DNA from: Coniella vitis
Taxonomy: Eukaryota; Ascomycota; Sordariomycetes; Diaporthales; Schizoparmaceae
Reading direction: 5' to 3'
DNA length: 64,000 bases
NCBI GenBank assembly: GCA_011317545.1
Contig: WUJK01000002.1
Coordinates: 558,001-622,000 of the forward strand
A program made the position numbers and the translations under genes. The notes under the pieces were generated by a model. That model worked only from the letters and a program-made list of their open reading frames with translations. It was not told the DNA's origin and did not search any database. Below are positions 1 to 10,789 of the stretch, piece after piece; position 1 is the stretch's first letter, and the number at the start of each line of letters is the position of its first letter.

Positions 1-11
1 CCACACCATCA

Positions 12-14
<3 letters not shown>

Positions 15-43
<29 letters not shown>

Positions 44-45
44 CA
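15..45. repeat. AT dinucleotide microsatellite
   Basis: An almost pure (AT)n tract lies about 35 bases upstream of the arabinanase start codon. It would fall in the promoter or 5' leader of that gene. Apart from this the first 81 bases show nothing recognisable. Confidence 0.9.
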
Positions 46-81
46 TCCCATACAAGCAAGAGATCGCCTACCACGGCCAAA

Positions 82-1734
82 ATGCTTTCTCTCCGGTCCT
101 GCCCTCTGGTATCCGTGCTGGTGATGCTTCTCAGCTTCGCGTGCCGCCTGGCAACGGCTGCGTACGCGGATCCAGGCGCGTGCAGCGGCGAATGCTGGAC
201 CCACGATCCCGCTGTCGTCAAGAGAGCCGATGGGACCTATTTCCGCTTTGCGACGGGCGGTGGCATCTATGTGTACTCGGCGGCGGCGCTGACGGGGCCG
301 TGGACATATGCTGGAGAGGCGTTGCCGAGTGGGAGCTCGATTGACCTGGCGGGGAACGATGACCTTTGGGTATGTTTCCTATTTTTATTTTTATTTGTAT
401 ATATTTCTTCTTGTTATTTCGCTTTCGGTTGGCCTTCTATTTGCAAACCTCACCTCTCTTTGTCGTGTCTCTCTTGGAATGGGACTGTCACGGGATCGGG
501 GGATATATGAGAGATCAAGGACGTGCCATGGCTTTTTCTTTTTCTCATATATATGGATTCTTAACAATCGAGGAAGAAAGAACTGGCTAATATATCCTTG
601 TCATCACCACCAACAGGCCCCTCAGGTCATCCTGGTCGGCTCGACATACTACATGTACTATGCCGTGAGCACATTCGGCACCCAATCCTCGGCCATTGGC
701 TATGCGACGTCGACGACACTCGAGGTGGGCTCATGGACAGACCACGGAGCAACGGGCGTGGCGTCTAGTAGCGGCAAAGCTTGTACGTGTTTATGGTTCT
801 CTTGATGATATCTTCTTTCTTTTTTTGTTTAAATAGGAAAGAAGATTAAAAAAAAAAAAAAAAGGATCCTACTTACACAGAAATACCACCCACCCCAGAC
901 AACGCCATCGATCCAACCGTCTACCTCGCCGCCGACGGCAACTACTACATGTCCTTTGGCTCCTTCTGGGACGACATCTACCAAGTCGCGATGAAGAACC
1001 CGCCCACCGCGCCCGCCACCGGCAGCTCGTCGTACACCCTCGCCTACAACGCCTCGGCCGACCACGCCGAGGAGGCCTCCTTCGTCTACCTGCGCGGCTC
1101 GACGGGCTACTACTACCTGTTCTTCAGCGCGGGCGCCTGCTGCGGCTACGACACGGCCAAGCCGGCTGCGGGCGCCGAGTACTCGATCCGCGTGTGCCGC
1201 AGCCTGGCGGTCGCGGGCCCGTACGTCGATGCGGACGGCGTCGAGTGCACCGCGTCCGGGGGCACGACTGTGCTGGCGAGCCATGACTATGTGTATGGGC
1301 CCGGGGGCCAGGGCGTGTTTGTTGATGAGACGTATGGTGGTGCCGTTTTGTATTATCACTATGGTGGGTCTTTTTTCTTTTTTTTTTTTTTCTTCTTTTT
1401 TCCTTCTTCTTCTTCTTTCTTCTTCTTTCTTCTTCTTTCTTCTTCTTTCTTCTTCTTTCTTCTTCTTTCTTCTTCTTTCTTCTTCTTTCTTCTTCTTCTT
1501 TCTTCTTCTTTCTTCTTCTTTCTTCTTCTTTCTTCTTCTGCCTTCTTCTTCTTAACCTTATTTCTTCCTTTCTTCCTTTCTTCTTCTTTCTTTCCACAAA
1601 AGACTTTTCATAATACTGATATGCTAACTCACATGACAAACAAAGCCGACACCAGCATTGGTCTTGCGGACGCCGACTACCAGTTTGGCTGGAACGCCTT
1701 GTCGTGGAGCACCGGCTGGCCTGTTCCCTACTGA
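82..1734 (+). CDS. Secreted GH43 arabinan endo-1,5-alpha-L-arabinosidase
   Basis: Predicted to cut internal alpha-1,5 bonds of arabinan in plant cell-wall pectin outside the cell. Exons 82-369, 617-782, 899-1363 and 1646-1734 join to a 335-residue protein, the usual size for single-domain fungal enzymes. An N-terminal hydrophobic signal peptide (about residues 1-26) is followed by THDPAVVK, which carries the GH43 catalytic-base Asp. GSFWDDIY and an EEASFVY segment follow, the latter fitting the region of the acid Glu, then YYHYADTSIG and the FGWN end. Introns are 247, 116 and 282 nt, all GT-AG, and each junction restores family sequence (for example KA-YNAIDPT). The third intron is a pyrimidine microsatellite. 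The next gene is convergent. Family assignment is strong. Exact specificity (endo-arabinanase versus another GH43) is inferred. Confidence 0.9.
1371..1547 (+). repeat. TTC/TTTC polypyrimidine array inside GH43 intron 3
   Basis: About 175 bases of T, TTC and TTTC units fill most of the third intron of the arabinanase gene. The tract leaves the donor and acceptor intact. On the opposite strand it reads as a long Lys/Glu/Arg-rich open frame, which is an artefact of the repeat. Confidence 0.9.
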
Positions 1735-2540
1735 TCAACACATGATACTTCCTCCACGAAAGCGAGAGTTGTGTGTAAAGACCATTTACTATTACTATTA
1801 TCTTTCCCTCCCGAGTCACGATATCGTCTACATTCCTTACTGTCATGTGATTTATATCCATGCAGAGTTTCTCATGTATCAAGTATGTATATATATATAT
1901 ACCTTGAAGAAAGAATATGGGCAGATGCTTTGGAAATATCGAGTGATAGCGAGGCACGAGTCCTTGGGAGACGTTTCTATTGCTCATTATAGCCTCATTT
2001 AAGTTCATATCACTTTCTGGTCGAAATTGAAGGCTGCATATGAGCAAAACATAAAAGACAAGCAAGATGGGCTGGTTCTTTGAAATCCCTGGACCAACAT
2101 AAACATGTTGATGTAGCAATGAAAAATGTCTACAAGCCAGCTGGAGTGAATCCAACTTGGTCTCCGGGATCGACTTCTACTTCAAAACGCTGCGTTTCCA
2201 GCAGGCAGGCATGTTGTGTTTATTGTAACTTGTGCACGAGAAATTGTACAGTATCGTAACGATGTTTTCAAGAGCTATAATAATAATTGCCAGGACGAAT
2301 TTGAATCCAGTGTTATTTACAAAGCTGGTAGGAAGATATAAACACGCCACCATATATACGTTGTTGGTATATGTAAGGAGGCATTTGCTCGAGACCACAG
2401 CTACCTAGGTCATCAATCAGGATGTTCCATCATTGGAATCGTTGGATATAAAAAAAAAAAGGAAAACGCCCGCCGTGCTTTTGCATATAAAAATCCACAC
2501 ACTAGACCCCCCGTTGAATGTGCGTCACATCACAGACACT
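1735..2540. other. Convergent intergenic region, 0.8 kb
   Basis: Spacer between the 3' ends of the arabinanase (+) and the oxidoreductase (-). It is moderately AT-rich, with a short AT run near 1889 and an A-run near 2450. No conserved reading frame seen. Confidence 0.7.
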
Positions 2541-3843
2541 CTAAGCATCCGCCACACGCAGAGTGGCCTTGCCGAATGTCTTGCCGGTGAAGAGCGACAG
2601 GAAAGCCTCTTGTGCATTTTCGATGCCCTGGAAGGGCGTCGTGCGGGCCTTGATGGAGCCCTCCGAGATCCACTTGGGAACGTTCTCCCAGAAGGCGTCA
2701 ATGTTGGGCTCGTAGATGTTGTGGTCCCAGAAGATGAAGCCCTGGATGTGGATGCGCTTGCGGAAAATGTCCGCCAGGTTCTTGACGCGGTACTGCTCCT
2801 CGGGAGCCTTGTCGTAGGCAGAGACCTAAGAATGACAATGTTAGTCTCATTGTTGAGCCACGGGGCAAAGTAACAGCACCAGCTACGTACCATGCCGCAG
2901 ACGATAATCTTTCCGAACCACTTGATGTGCTCAATACCGGCCTCAAAGTGGTCACCGCCAACGTTCTCGTAGACACAGTCCAGACCCTCCGGTGCCAGTC
3001 TCTTGAGGGCAGCGCTGCAGCTCTCGGTTTTGTAGTTGAAGCAGGCATCGGCCCCGAGTTCCTCGACGACGTACTTGGCCTTTTCGTCGGAGCTGACACT
3101 GCCAATCACGCGCATACCCTCCTTCTTGGCGAGCTGCACGACAATCTCGCCAACCGTGCTGGATGCCGCGTTGACCCAGATGGTCTGGCCCTTCTCAGGC
3201 TTGACGAGGCCGTAAAAGGAGTTCTAGCATGGCGTGGGTTAGCAGACAGATCAGTGTTTCTGAGGAACGCGTCTGGCCAAAAAAAAAAAAAAAGCCTACC
3301 CAGGCAGTCTGGCCGGCCAGGCCAAGAGGACCAACCCAGTTCTCGAGGGGCAGGTTGTACTTGTTCTCAACCTTATTGATGTAGTAGGCAGCCATGCCCT
3401 TGGCCTCAATGAGCTGCAAAACATCGACATTCATTAGCACATGTATACGCAGATGGAAACCTCGTCAACATCGAGCAGGATAATGAAGAACAGGAACGTA
3501 CCTGCTGAGGAATGACGCCGTACTCGCCAATGGGCATGACACCATAGACAGTGTCGCCATCCTGGAAGCGCTCGTGGTCGCTCTTGATGACCTTGGCGAC
3601 AGAGAAGGTGTTCATGGGCTGGTCTGGGACGTAGCCAGGCACATAGCTCTCAAAGGTAGGGCCTCGCATGCGGTCGCGCATGTGGGGGTCGAAGCCAACG
3701 ACGAGGATCTTGACAACCATGCCCTTGGGGGGCGGGGTGAGCTCGACCTCGAGATCCTCAAAGGCCATGTCCACATTGGGGCGGATGAGGCCCTCGGGGA
3801 CACCCTTGTACATCAGGGTCTTGCTAGTGACGGTGCTGGCCAT
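2541..3843 (-). CDS. MDR-family NADP-dependent oxidoreductase (double-bond reductase / PTGR type)
   Basis: A cytosolic medium-chain reductase lacking zinc, of the leukotriene B4 dehydrogenase / CurA / alkenal-reductase group, which reduces activated C=C bonds with NADPH. Exons read 3843-3502, 3413-3300, 3223-2891 and 2825-2541 and give 357 residues, about the family length. The N-terminal GroES-like part contains DPHMRDRM. The nucleotide-binding half has NAASSTVGEIVVQLAK, then VYENVGGDHF and the C-terminal FTGKTFGKATLRV. Introns are 88, 76 and 65 nt, GT-AG, in phase. The start Met is the first in frame and lies just 3' of a purine-rich leader. The substrate is not deducible. The family often acts on reactive alkenals or on polyketide intermediates. 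Confidence 0.9.
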
Positions 3844-6343
3844 TGTGAGGGGAGGAGGGGTTGGTTGCTTCGTTCTGGAGAGGTGGTGTTGAAGGAGGAG
3901 AATGGGAAGGATCGGGAACAGGGAAGAGGTCAGAGGTCAGCTTTTAAGTACTGATTATAAGCAGAGGTTGAGGAGGGCTGCTTCACGCACACGCCAGTCC
4001 GTAGCAGGCCGCAGAGGGAGGGCCGAGGCTTCAACAAACCGATCGCGCTGGGCTTCATAATGTGGACTGCTGCAGCTGTTCGAGTGGCCACCCAGGATGT
4101 AACGCCAGCAGACGGGCCCAACCACAAGGGGAATATGTCAGGCATTGTGGAGCATATCGTGCTTTCTTTGCCCCGGAGCCAGTGCCCTTTGCTGCCCTGA
4201 GACGCAGTTGGGATGGATTTCTAAGGCTGTCAGGTCTTGGGAGATCCACAGCTACCTGTGTCGTCCTCCCTGTCGCGCCCAGGCCCTTTACTATGTACGT
4301 CAAAATCAGACAACGGGCCCCTGGGCCTGACACAGAATAGAGGGGCAGTACTATGTACTGTATGTACATGAACAGTACTTTAGTCTGTCGCAGGGCCCTT
4401 GCCGTTGGATATCTCTTGCGCGCTAGCACTTGCCGTGATTGCATGGCTACCGCCGTTGGAAGCCCCATGTCAGCGTTGTAACATTCTGCTGCTGCAGGTG
4501 GCGACGACCAAAAGGCCATCAAGAGTGACGCTGCTACGGGGCGGCGCCCTTGGTTGCAGCCAACGGATGCCAGGCAAGCAGCCCACGAGATTGCGCAGCC
4601 AGATTGCTGATGTTGGTCTGTTGGTCTGCTTGTGCGCGCATGTGTGTGGGTGTGAGAAAGAGAGTATACTATGTACGCAGTAGAAACGTGCAGTGTCCCT
4701 CCATGTGATTATGCACTGTTACCCTGACCTCCATCCAACACAAACTCAGCATCCAATGAGCTTTGTACGGCCGTCCCAAAACGGCACAACCTAAACGGCA
4801 CACTTGTCTTGTTGGGCCCCCTTTTCGCGTCTGCTCGTGTTGCTGTCATACTACGTGCTGGCCATTTCGGTGCAATACAGCTCAGGGAGCTGCTTGGTTC
4901 GAGGTGAAACGCATCTGTCGGGCTGCCCAGGTCAGGGATTAGGGGACGGAGGGCAGTTCCAAAGTCGGCCGCGAGCTTTAAAGCCAAAGTCCCAGGAACA
5001 AGGTCCAAAGAGGGCTGTTGGCGCAGCCCTCTGCCGACAAGCTCACTTGGCAGCACCCAAGCTGGGTGTCGGCAGCGAAGAAGCATTTTCCTCATCTGAA
5101 GTTCTGAGGTTCAGGGGAGTCGTCCAAAGCCGCAGGTTCAAGGGTCCTCGACTCCATTCCGGGCCTATCCTCCCGCCATTAGTCTGGTGGATCTAGCGCG
5201 TCTTTTTGCGCGTGGCATCGCCTTGCTTGTTGGGTGCACTATGGCAGCCGGCCGTGTTTCACCACTCGCCGAGCTGTCGAGTTGGAATTGGTGCCAGCAT
5301 TGCGACCATGAGCCATATATACACATGGTAATAGTAATTTGGTCGATCAATCCGCCTAGAATGGCGGGCCAGGCGAAGCAGCCTGGGCGCTATATTCCGG
5401 CCAAGAGCGCCACAAACGTACATCAAAGTCGAACCCACTGACCAACGTCGAGCGTCGGACGTCGGACGTCGAGCATCGAGCATCGAGCGTCGAGCACCGG
5501 GCGTCAAGCCTTCCCACGCACAGGCACGAATTCCTCGGTAGGCTTGGAGAAGGCGTGGAATATACAAGGTGACACACTGACCAGACCGTGTCTCGGTGCG
5601 GGCCTTCCCGTCATGCGCGGTTTGCTTTTAGCACCTGGGCAGTCATTCGGCAGCCTGATGAAGCTGGGCAGCCCGTCACTTGGCCGGTGAGATTGACTCG
5701 CTCATAAGCCGCTAGAGGCCACTCGCCTGTAGCGCGTGCGAGAGCCGGTTTCTATGCAGAGACTAGAGAGTGCAGCGAACTGATGATGCTTGCAACCGCA
5801 TTTCTAGCGGCCAAGCATGCCTAGTAGGAGGATGGGACTGTCGTCAGGGCTACAATTCAAGACAGCATGGTAATGTTGGCAGTCTTGGCCCAATTTTCTT
5901 TTCGTGGCTGATCGACTGACTCTTCGCCCCCGCTTGCAGAACCGCCGGGAAGACGCGAAAATTGCCCATTGCCCATGTGGAGGAACACAACGCGGCTAAT
6001 TCATCATGAACCGCTACGAATTCGCATTCGCATTACTCGGAACAATATGAGGACCCGCAGCTTTGCGTGTTTTTGTAATGAGCTGACCATGAAGTGAGGC
6101 CATCCATTAGCACTCGGCTGGCGAGCCACGCTAAGAGCCAGCGGCATGATGTTGAAATCGATTGAAATAGAACACCACAAGTCGGCATGACCGCTGCTGC
6201 GTGCCTTGTAGGGCCCACCCTGACGATCCACCCTTCTAGTTGTGTTGGAAGACGTTCTGGTTGTGTCGATTGCTATGTACTGAATGGAATGTCTCTCTTT
6301 TCTTTTTTCCAGACCAGTGCCACAGTGAAGAGGACAAGTGTGT
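3844..6343. other. Gene-poor intergenic region, 2.5 kb
   Basis: Upstream region of the oxidoreductase. No open frame shows protein character. It contains two copies of the dispersed motif TACTATGTA (4349-4357 and 4667-4675) and a nine-unit heptamer array (5446-5508). The rest looks like unique non-coding DNA. Confidence 0.6.
5446..5508. repeat. Imperfect heptamer tandem repeat, unit CGTCGAG
   Basis: Nine consecutive 7-mers: CGTCGAG, CGTCGGA twice, CGTCGAG, CATCGAG twice, CGTCGAG, CACCGGG, CGTCAAG. Most variation is in the second position and the last two. It lies in non-coding DNA between genes. Confidence 0.9.
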
Positions 6344-6922
6344 TCATGGCAGCAATCGCTTAATGACGGCCATCATCTCGTACTCGGCCAACCCACAATC
6401 TTGCACAATCTCGAGTGGGGCGAAGCCGGTTACATTGAGAAAGCAGTCTTGGAAGGTCTCCCAATCTGCTTGTGGTCCCAGCCAGATGACTGTCTTGAGC
6501 AAGTCGTTGTTGCTATGGCCAGCTGCTGCCAGCAGGTAGCGGTCAACAAGGCCTGGCTCCCGTGGATAAACAAACAGCAGGGCGTCTGCGGCGTTGAGCT
6601 CTGGCGAGAGCTCCCAGGTGCCTCTGACGGTGCTGCTGAGGTTCTCGGGGAGCCACTTGTTGACAGGCCGGGCGCCAGGAGCAGTGCGGATCTCAATACC
6701 TCGAATTTCTCGAGAGCAGCCGATCTGTGAGGACCAGTGGGCTTGCAGGTGCGCCTCGAGCAGCCCGCTGCCGCTGCCGATGGAGAGGACAAGGCTGGTG
6801 TCTGGTTGGTCTGGGAGCTGGTTGGCTATCGAGCAAATAAGCTTGTGCGACAGGCTCAGGCAGAGGTCGGGATAGCGGCGCGGCTCGTCGCTGAGCGTTG
6901 GAAGGTTTAGATTCGGGTCCAT
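6344..6922 (-). CDS. Small methyltransferase-like protein of unknown function
   Basis: A single-exon frame of 192 residues. The start is the ATG at 6922 (GCCATGG context); the longer frame upstream has no ATG. Near residues 45-55 it has VLSIGSGSGLLE, which resembles the SAM-binding motif I of class I methyltransferases, followed by an acidic position (RGIEIRT) and a later DALLFVYPREPGL strand. No substrate-specific motif is visible and the protein is shorter than most active methyltransferases. It may be a fungal-specific SAM-fold protein. It has no signal peptide or membrane segment. Neighbours on both sides are far away. The coding call rests on uninterrupted protein-like composition. The function is inferred only from the glycine motif. 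Confidence 0.7.
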   Translation of the reverse strand: MDPNLNLPTLSDEPRRYPDLCLSLSHKLICSIANQLPDQPDTSLVLSIGSGSGLLEAHLQAHWSSQIGCSREIRGIEIRTAPGARPVNKWLPENLSSTVRGTWELSPELNAADALLFVYPREPGLVDRYLLAAAGHSNNDLLKTVIWLGPQADWETFQDCFLNVTGFAPLEIVQDCGLAEYEMMAVIKRLLP

Positions 6923-7922
6923 GGCAGGGATTGCGAAGGGCAAAATGGCGATGGACGGCAGCAGCTAGAGCGAGAAACTCTGCAAAATGCTGCGGCGTTA
7001 CTACCTAGGTATGTGGAATGGTAACGGCTCCAGATATCGCTTCGGCTGGTTGGGCTATGTGCAGTTCATACTGTGTGGCAGCGACCTCATGGCAGGAGCT
7101 GGAGGGCTCATGTCCGGAATCTTTGAGAAACAACGGGAAGGCACTGGCTGCGATTGATTCCTCCCACCTGCAGTGATGGGCTCACTTTGTAGTCATTACC
7201 TAATTGGAGCTTCACCTCTGGCTCCGCAGCCTGATAACGCCGAAGGGCCCTACTTAGGCTTCCCTGTCATTTCCCCGGGGGTCGCCCCCGGACCGCCTTT
7301 ATGTTACGTATTTCAGAAAGGCGACCGTTAGCTTAGTTGGCAGCCTGGCAGGTTGGACCCCTTTGTCATTGGGATAGCCTGTCCTGTTCCAGACCCCGCG
7401 GAACAACCTGGGTTGGCACCAGCCTCGTGTGGTTTTCGTCCTGTTCTTATTCTGGCGTCCAGCATGCGAAATCCAAGAAGAGAACAGCTTTTGGCCAAAG
7501 AAAGGCGCAAATCCACTCAATGATCCAGGTACATAATATTGCGTTGGCTAGTGGACGTTTGCTGTCAACCATTCAAAATGCTTTGGCTACATTAGGTACT
7601 TGCAAAAGCACTTGTATATATAGTATTAGTATATAGCACTTGGCATATTGCGGGCAGACTCCTCCGCCGGACGATAAGGATAAGCTGCGGCAGAACAGCC
7701 AATCAGCGCTGATGCTAGCAAAAAAAGATCGAACCCACCGGAGCTTAGGCCTCCACCCAGCCCGTGACATCCAAGGTGGCTTCATCAGTTCCCTAGCGTA
7801 AGCTGCACCACCAACACATTTTCTGTTGAGCCCATTCGCGCCGCCATCACCACCACGACAAACATCGACAACGACCCCCAACTGTACCAATCCTCCCTCC
7901 CAGTGGCGCCGTTTCTGTCAAA
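6923..7922. other. Divergent intergenic region, 1.0 kb
   Basis: Shared upstream DNA of the methyltransferase-like gene (-) and PHO88 (+). It contains an ACCTAGGTA motif near 7002. A stretch near 7328 resembles a tRNA A-box but has no matching B-box. No gene seen. Confidence 0.6.
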
Positions 7923-8742
7923 ATGGCCGGTCTCAGCCCCCAGATGTACGTTCTCGGCCTTGTTGGAAACTTATTGCTGCTTCCAGAGCCGCGCGCTGGC
8001 CGCATCGCCCATCTGGGGAATTGCGCACGCGGACGCGAGGGCGGCGGCGACTGCGACTGGATCGTGCATGCTAACCTCATTCGCTGTGTGCTATAGTGTC
8101 AATGTCGTCATCATACTTGGTATGATGCAGGTGTCTAAGAAGGTTCCCTTCGATGACCCAAATGTCCTCAACGCCGTCCGTGGCCTGTATATTCTGAGCA
8201 ACCTCATCATCGTGGCCGTGTACTACTTCATCAAGACCAAGATCGACGCAAAGAAGGGTCCGTTTGAACCATCCCTGCTCCATTTGGAGTTCGTTCGACG
8301 AACGACGCGATTGGCAGGGTTGTTACTGACATTATTGCCACTCTTCACAGACATGACAACCCTCAAGTACGTCGAACCGGCACCAATGGGCTCCTCCGAG
8401 GAGGGTAAGCTTGTTACGACCACGATCCACGCCTACGACATTGCCCAGCTCAAGCAGCTTTTCCGCTCTCAGATGATGGGCGTCGGCATGATGGGCGTCA
8501 TGCACCTGTACTTTAAGTACACCAACCCGCTGCTCATCCAGAGCATCATCCCCCTCAAGGGCGCCTTCGAAAACAACCTATTCAAGATCCACGTTCTGGG
8601 CCAGCCTGCTTCGGGCGACCTCAAGCGCCCCTTCAAGGCTGCCGGTGGCTTCATGAGCGGTATGCAGGGTCCTCCCGAGAGTGACCGCAAGGCTGTTGAA
8701 GCTGCTGAGCGGGCGGGCCGCGGCGGCGCCAAGGAGGAGTAG
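7923..8742 (+). CDS. PHO88: PHO88/SND3, SRP-independent ER targeting membrane protein
   Basis: ER membrane protein that in yeast (Pho88/Snd3) takes part in SRP-independent targeting of proteins and influences phosphate transport. Exons 7923-7945, 8097-8257 and 8351-8742 give 191 residues, the family length. It starts MAGLSPQIVNVVIILGMMQV, the diagnostic N-terminus. A second hydrophobic segment follows (LSNLIIVAVYYFI), then the KKDMTTLKYVEP block, YDIAQLKQLF and a conserved MMGVMHLYFKYTNPLL helix. The Gly/Arg-rich tail ends AKEE. Introns of 151 and 93 nt split codons for I8 and D62 and are in phase. The short first exon of 23 nt follows directly after the leader. Identification is very secure. 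Confidence 0.95.
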
Positions 8743-9413
8743 ACACTCATAAACGCAGGGCACTCCAAAGAAGCTCAAGTTCCGCCAAATCGGAACGACG
8801 ATTCTAGCCTGCACACAAATGCAGCGCCAAGTGTGCATAGAGGAAAATAATGGTTGCGCAGCGCGTGTCTGGCGACAGAAATACACCGATTAATCACTGC
8901 TGCATATGGGTGCGCAATTCGGCATATTGTTAATAGCTATAACGGCCGTCTAGTTGTGTTTGATATTGGCGTCAGGATCACTTTGAGAAATAAAGGTACT
9001 AGACATGAGGTTAGGTACTCTAGCTCATAACTGCAAATGTCAGCGGAACTGTGATTCCCAGCCCACGTTCGGCGTGGTGTTTTGCTTTGCTTTGCTTGGG
9101 CATTTGTTTGCTGAGTCTTGTGGCAATTGCTACTACTATGTAGTTGTGGGCATTTGCCGTAAGTGCTGACCACGGAATGTCCAGGGTGGATGCCTGCCGC
9201 GCCTTCCCATCGACGACCTCGTCTTATACCAGGCGTCATAGCCGTCATTTTCCACATGTGGCAATTTTGATCAAAAGAACGAAGAGACAAAGATAGCTTT
9301 TCCTGTTGTTCTCTTGCGACTGGCCTTTTCCGCCAACGATCAAGGCCAGCTCTTGTGTGCATCCATTCAACAGTCGGCGACAAGCCTCGGAAACTAGAAG
9401 ACCACGCACCCAT
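8743..9413. other. Intergenic region, 0.7 kb
   Basis: Spacer between PHO88 and the XPA/Rad14 gene in tandem orientation. It carries one copy of TACTATGTA (9134-9142). Nothing else recognised. Confidence 0.6.
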
Positions 9414-10789
9414 ATGGAGCGCTCTACGACCCCGCCCCTGCGGACCACCCGGGCTTCTGCCAGAGCAGCGAATGCGTCTCCTCCGACTCCAGAAGTCACA
9501 CGCAAACTAGTATGTTTATTTTGCTCGGCCTTTGCGCAGCGCAGTACAATATTTGGTAACTCATCTTTAACGTCATGCGCACGCAATACAGGAAGAATCC
9601 CGCATTCGTGCCAAGGATCTCCGCACTCAAAAAGAAGCCCACGCTCGCGCGACCGGCAGCGAAACGAGCCAGCCAAAGACTTCATCCGGTTTCGTGAACA
9701 CGGCCGATATCCACGTCGTAGGGACGAACAAGCAAAAACCTAGACCAACCACCAATAACAAGCGGCCGTTTGATTCCATCACGCAATCCGAAGTCCCTGC
9801 ATCAAATCGTGATGCGCGAGCCTCTCCAGCGAAAAATCATGGCGGCGCGGATGGAGCAGGGGCGCCACGGCCAGCGAACAAGAAGTTTGCGCGATTTGTT
9901 GACTACAACTTCAGTGCCATGACGGATACCAAGGGCGGATTCTTGTCCACTGAAGATGACCCGTGGAACAAGAGCATGGGTGGAGGAGCGAGCGTGAACG
10001 GCGGTGCAGCAAGTGATGAGCAGCAAAAGCCGCAGCACATGACGGCAGCGGAGTGGGAAAGATTGCAGCTGTTGCGGAAACTGCAACGCCAAAAGGCTGG
10101 GCCGTTTGAGCCAGGACTGAGCGTGCTGACAGAAAAGGAAGACCGGAAAAAGTGCCGCGAGTGTGGAAGCTTGGAAATTGACTTTGTGTGGGACGAGGTG
10201 TTCAAATGTCGCATATGCAGCACATGCAAAGAAACACACCCGGAAAAGTACAGTTTGTTGACCAAGACGGAGTGCAAGGAAGATTATCTGATCACAGACT
10301 GTAAGTTCCACCCATCATCGTTTTATTTCTTTCTACAAGGGGGTTGTTCTGACATGACACATTTGCACAGCCGAACTGAAGGACCCCGAACTCTTGCCGC
10401 ATCTTTCGCGGCCCAATCCACACAAGTCACACTGGCACGACATGATGCTCTTTTTGCGTTACCAAGTGGAAGAGTACGCCTTCAATACAAAATGGGGGTC
10501 CGCCGAGGCGCTCGATGCCGAGTTCGAGAAGCGCGAGACCAACAAGAAGAAGCAAAAAGACAAGAAGTTCAAGGAGAAGCTATTCGAGCTCAAGCGCAAG
10601 ACGCGGACAGAAGCGATGCGACGGGCGGCAGGGGCCGATGGTGGGACGACGGCGACCAAGTTCGGAGACGAAATAGGACGATCCGGACGGCACGTGCATG
10701 AATGGGGGCGGGCGATCGAGAATGAGGATGGGCAGACAGTCAAGACCTGCGTCAGCTGTGGGATGGAGGTTGAGGAGTTGGAGTTTTGA
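9414..10789 (+). CDS. RAD14: XPA/Rad14 nucleotide-excision-repair damage-verification protein
   Basis: Nuclear zinc-finger factor that binds damaged DNA and scaffolds the excision-repair preincision complex (XPA in animals, Rad14 in yeast). Exons 9414-9509, 9592-10300 and 10371-10789 give 407 residues. The C4 zinc finger CREC-x17-CSTC is at about residues 220-244. It is followed by HPEKYSLLTKTECKEDYL, a family signature, and by the basic DNA-binding helices (HLSRPNPHKSHWHDMMLFLRYQ, shown in part, and a Lys-rich helix with KKKQKDKKFKEKL). The N-terminal 150 residues are low-complexity, as in other fungal homologues. The tail is a second small CVSC segment. Introns are 82 and 70 nt, GT-AG, and restore ITDSELKDPELL. 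The start Met is the first in frame. Confidence 0.95.

Noticed and set aside
1124..2155. 343-residue minus-strand open frame
   Set aside because: It is the antisense of GH43 exon 3 and of the TTC repeat intron; its Lys/Glu/Arg run is a repeat artefact.
7322..7360. A-box-like TAGCTTAGTTGG
   Set aside because: No B-box at a suitable distance and no cloverleaf; treated as chance.
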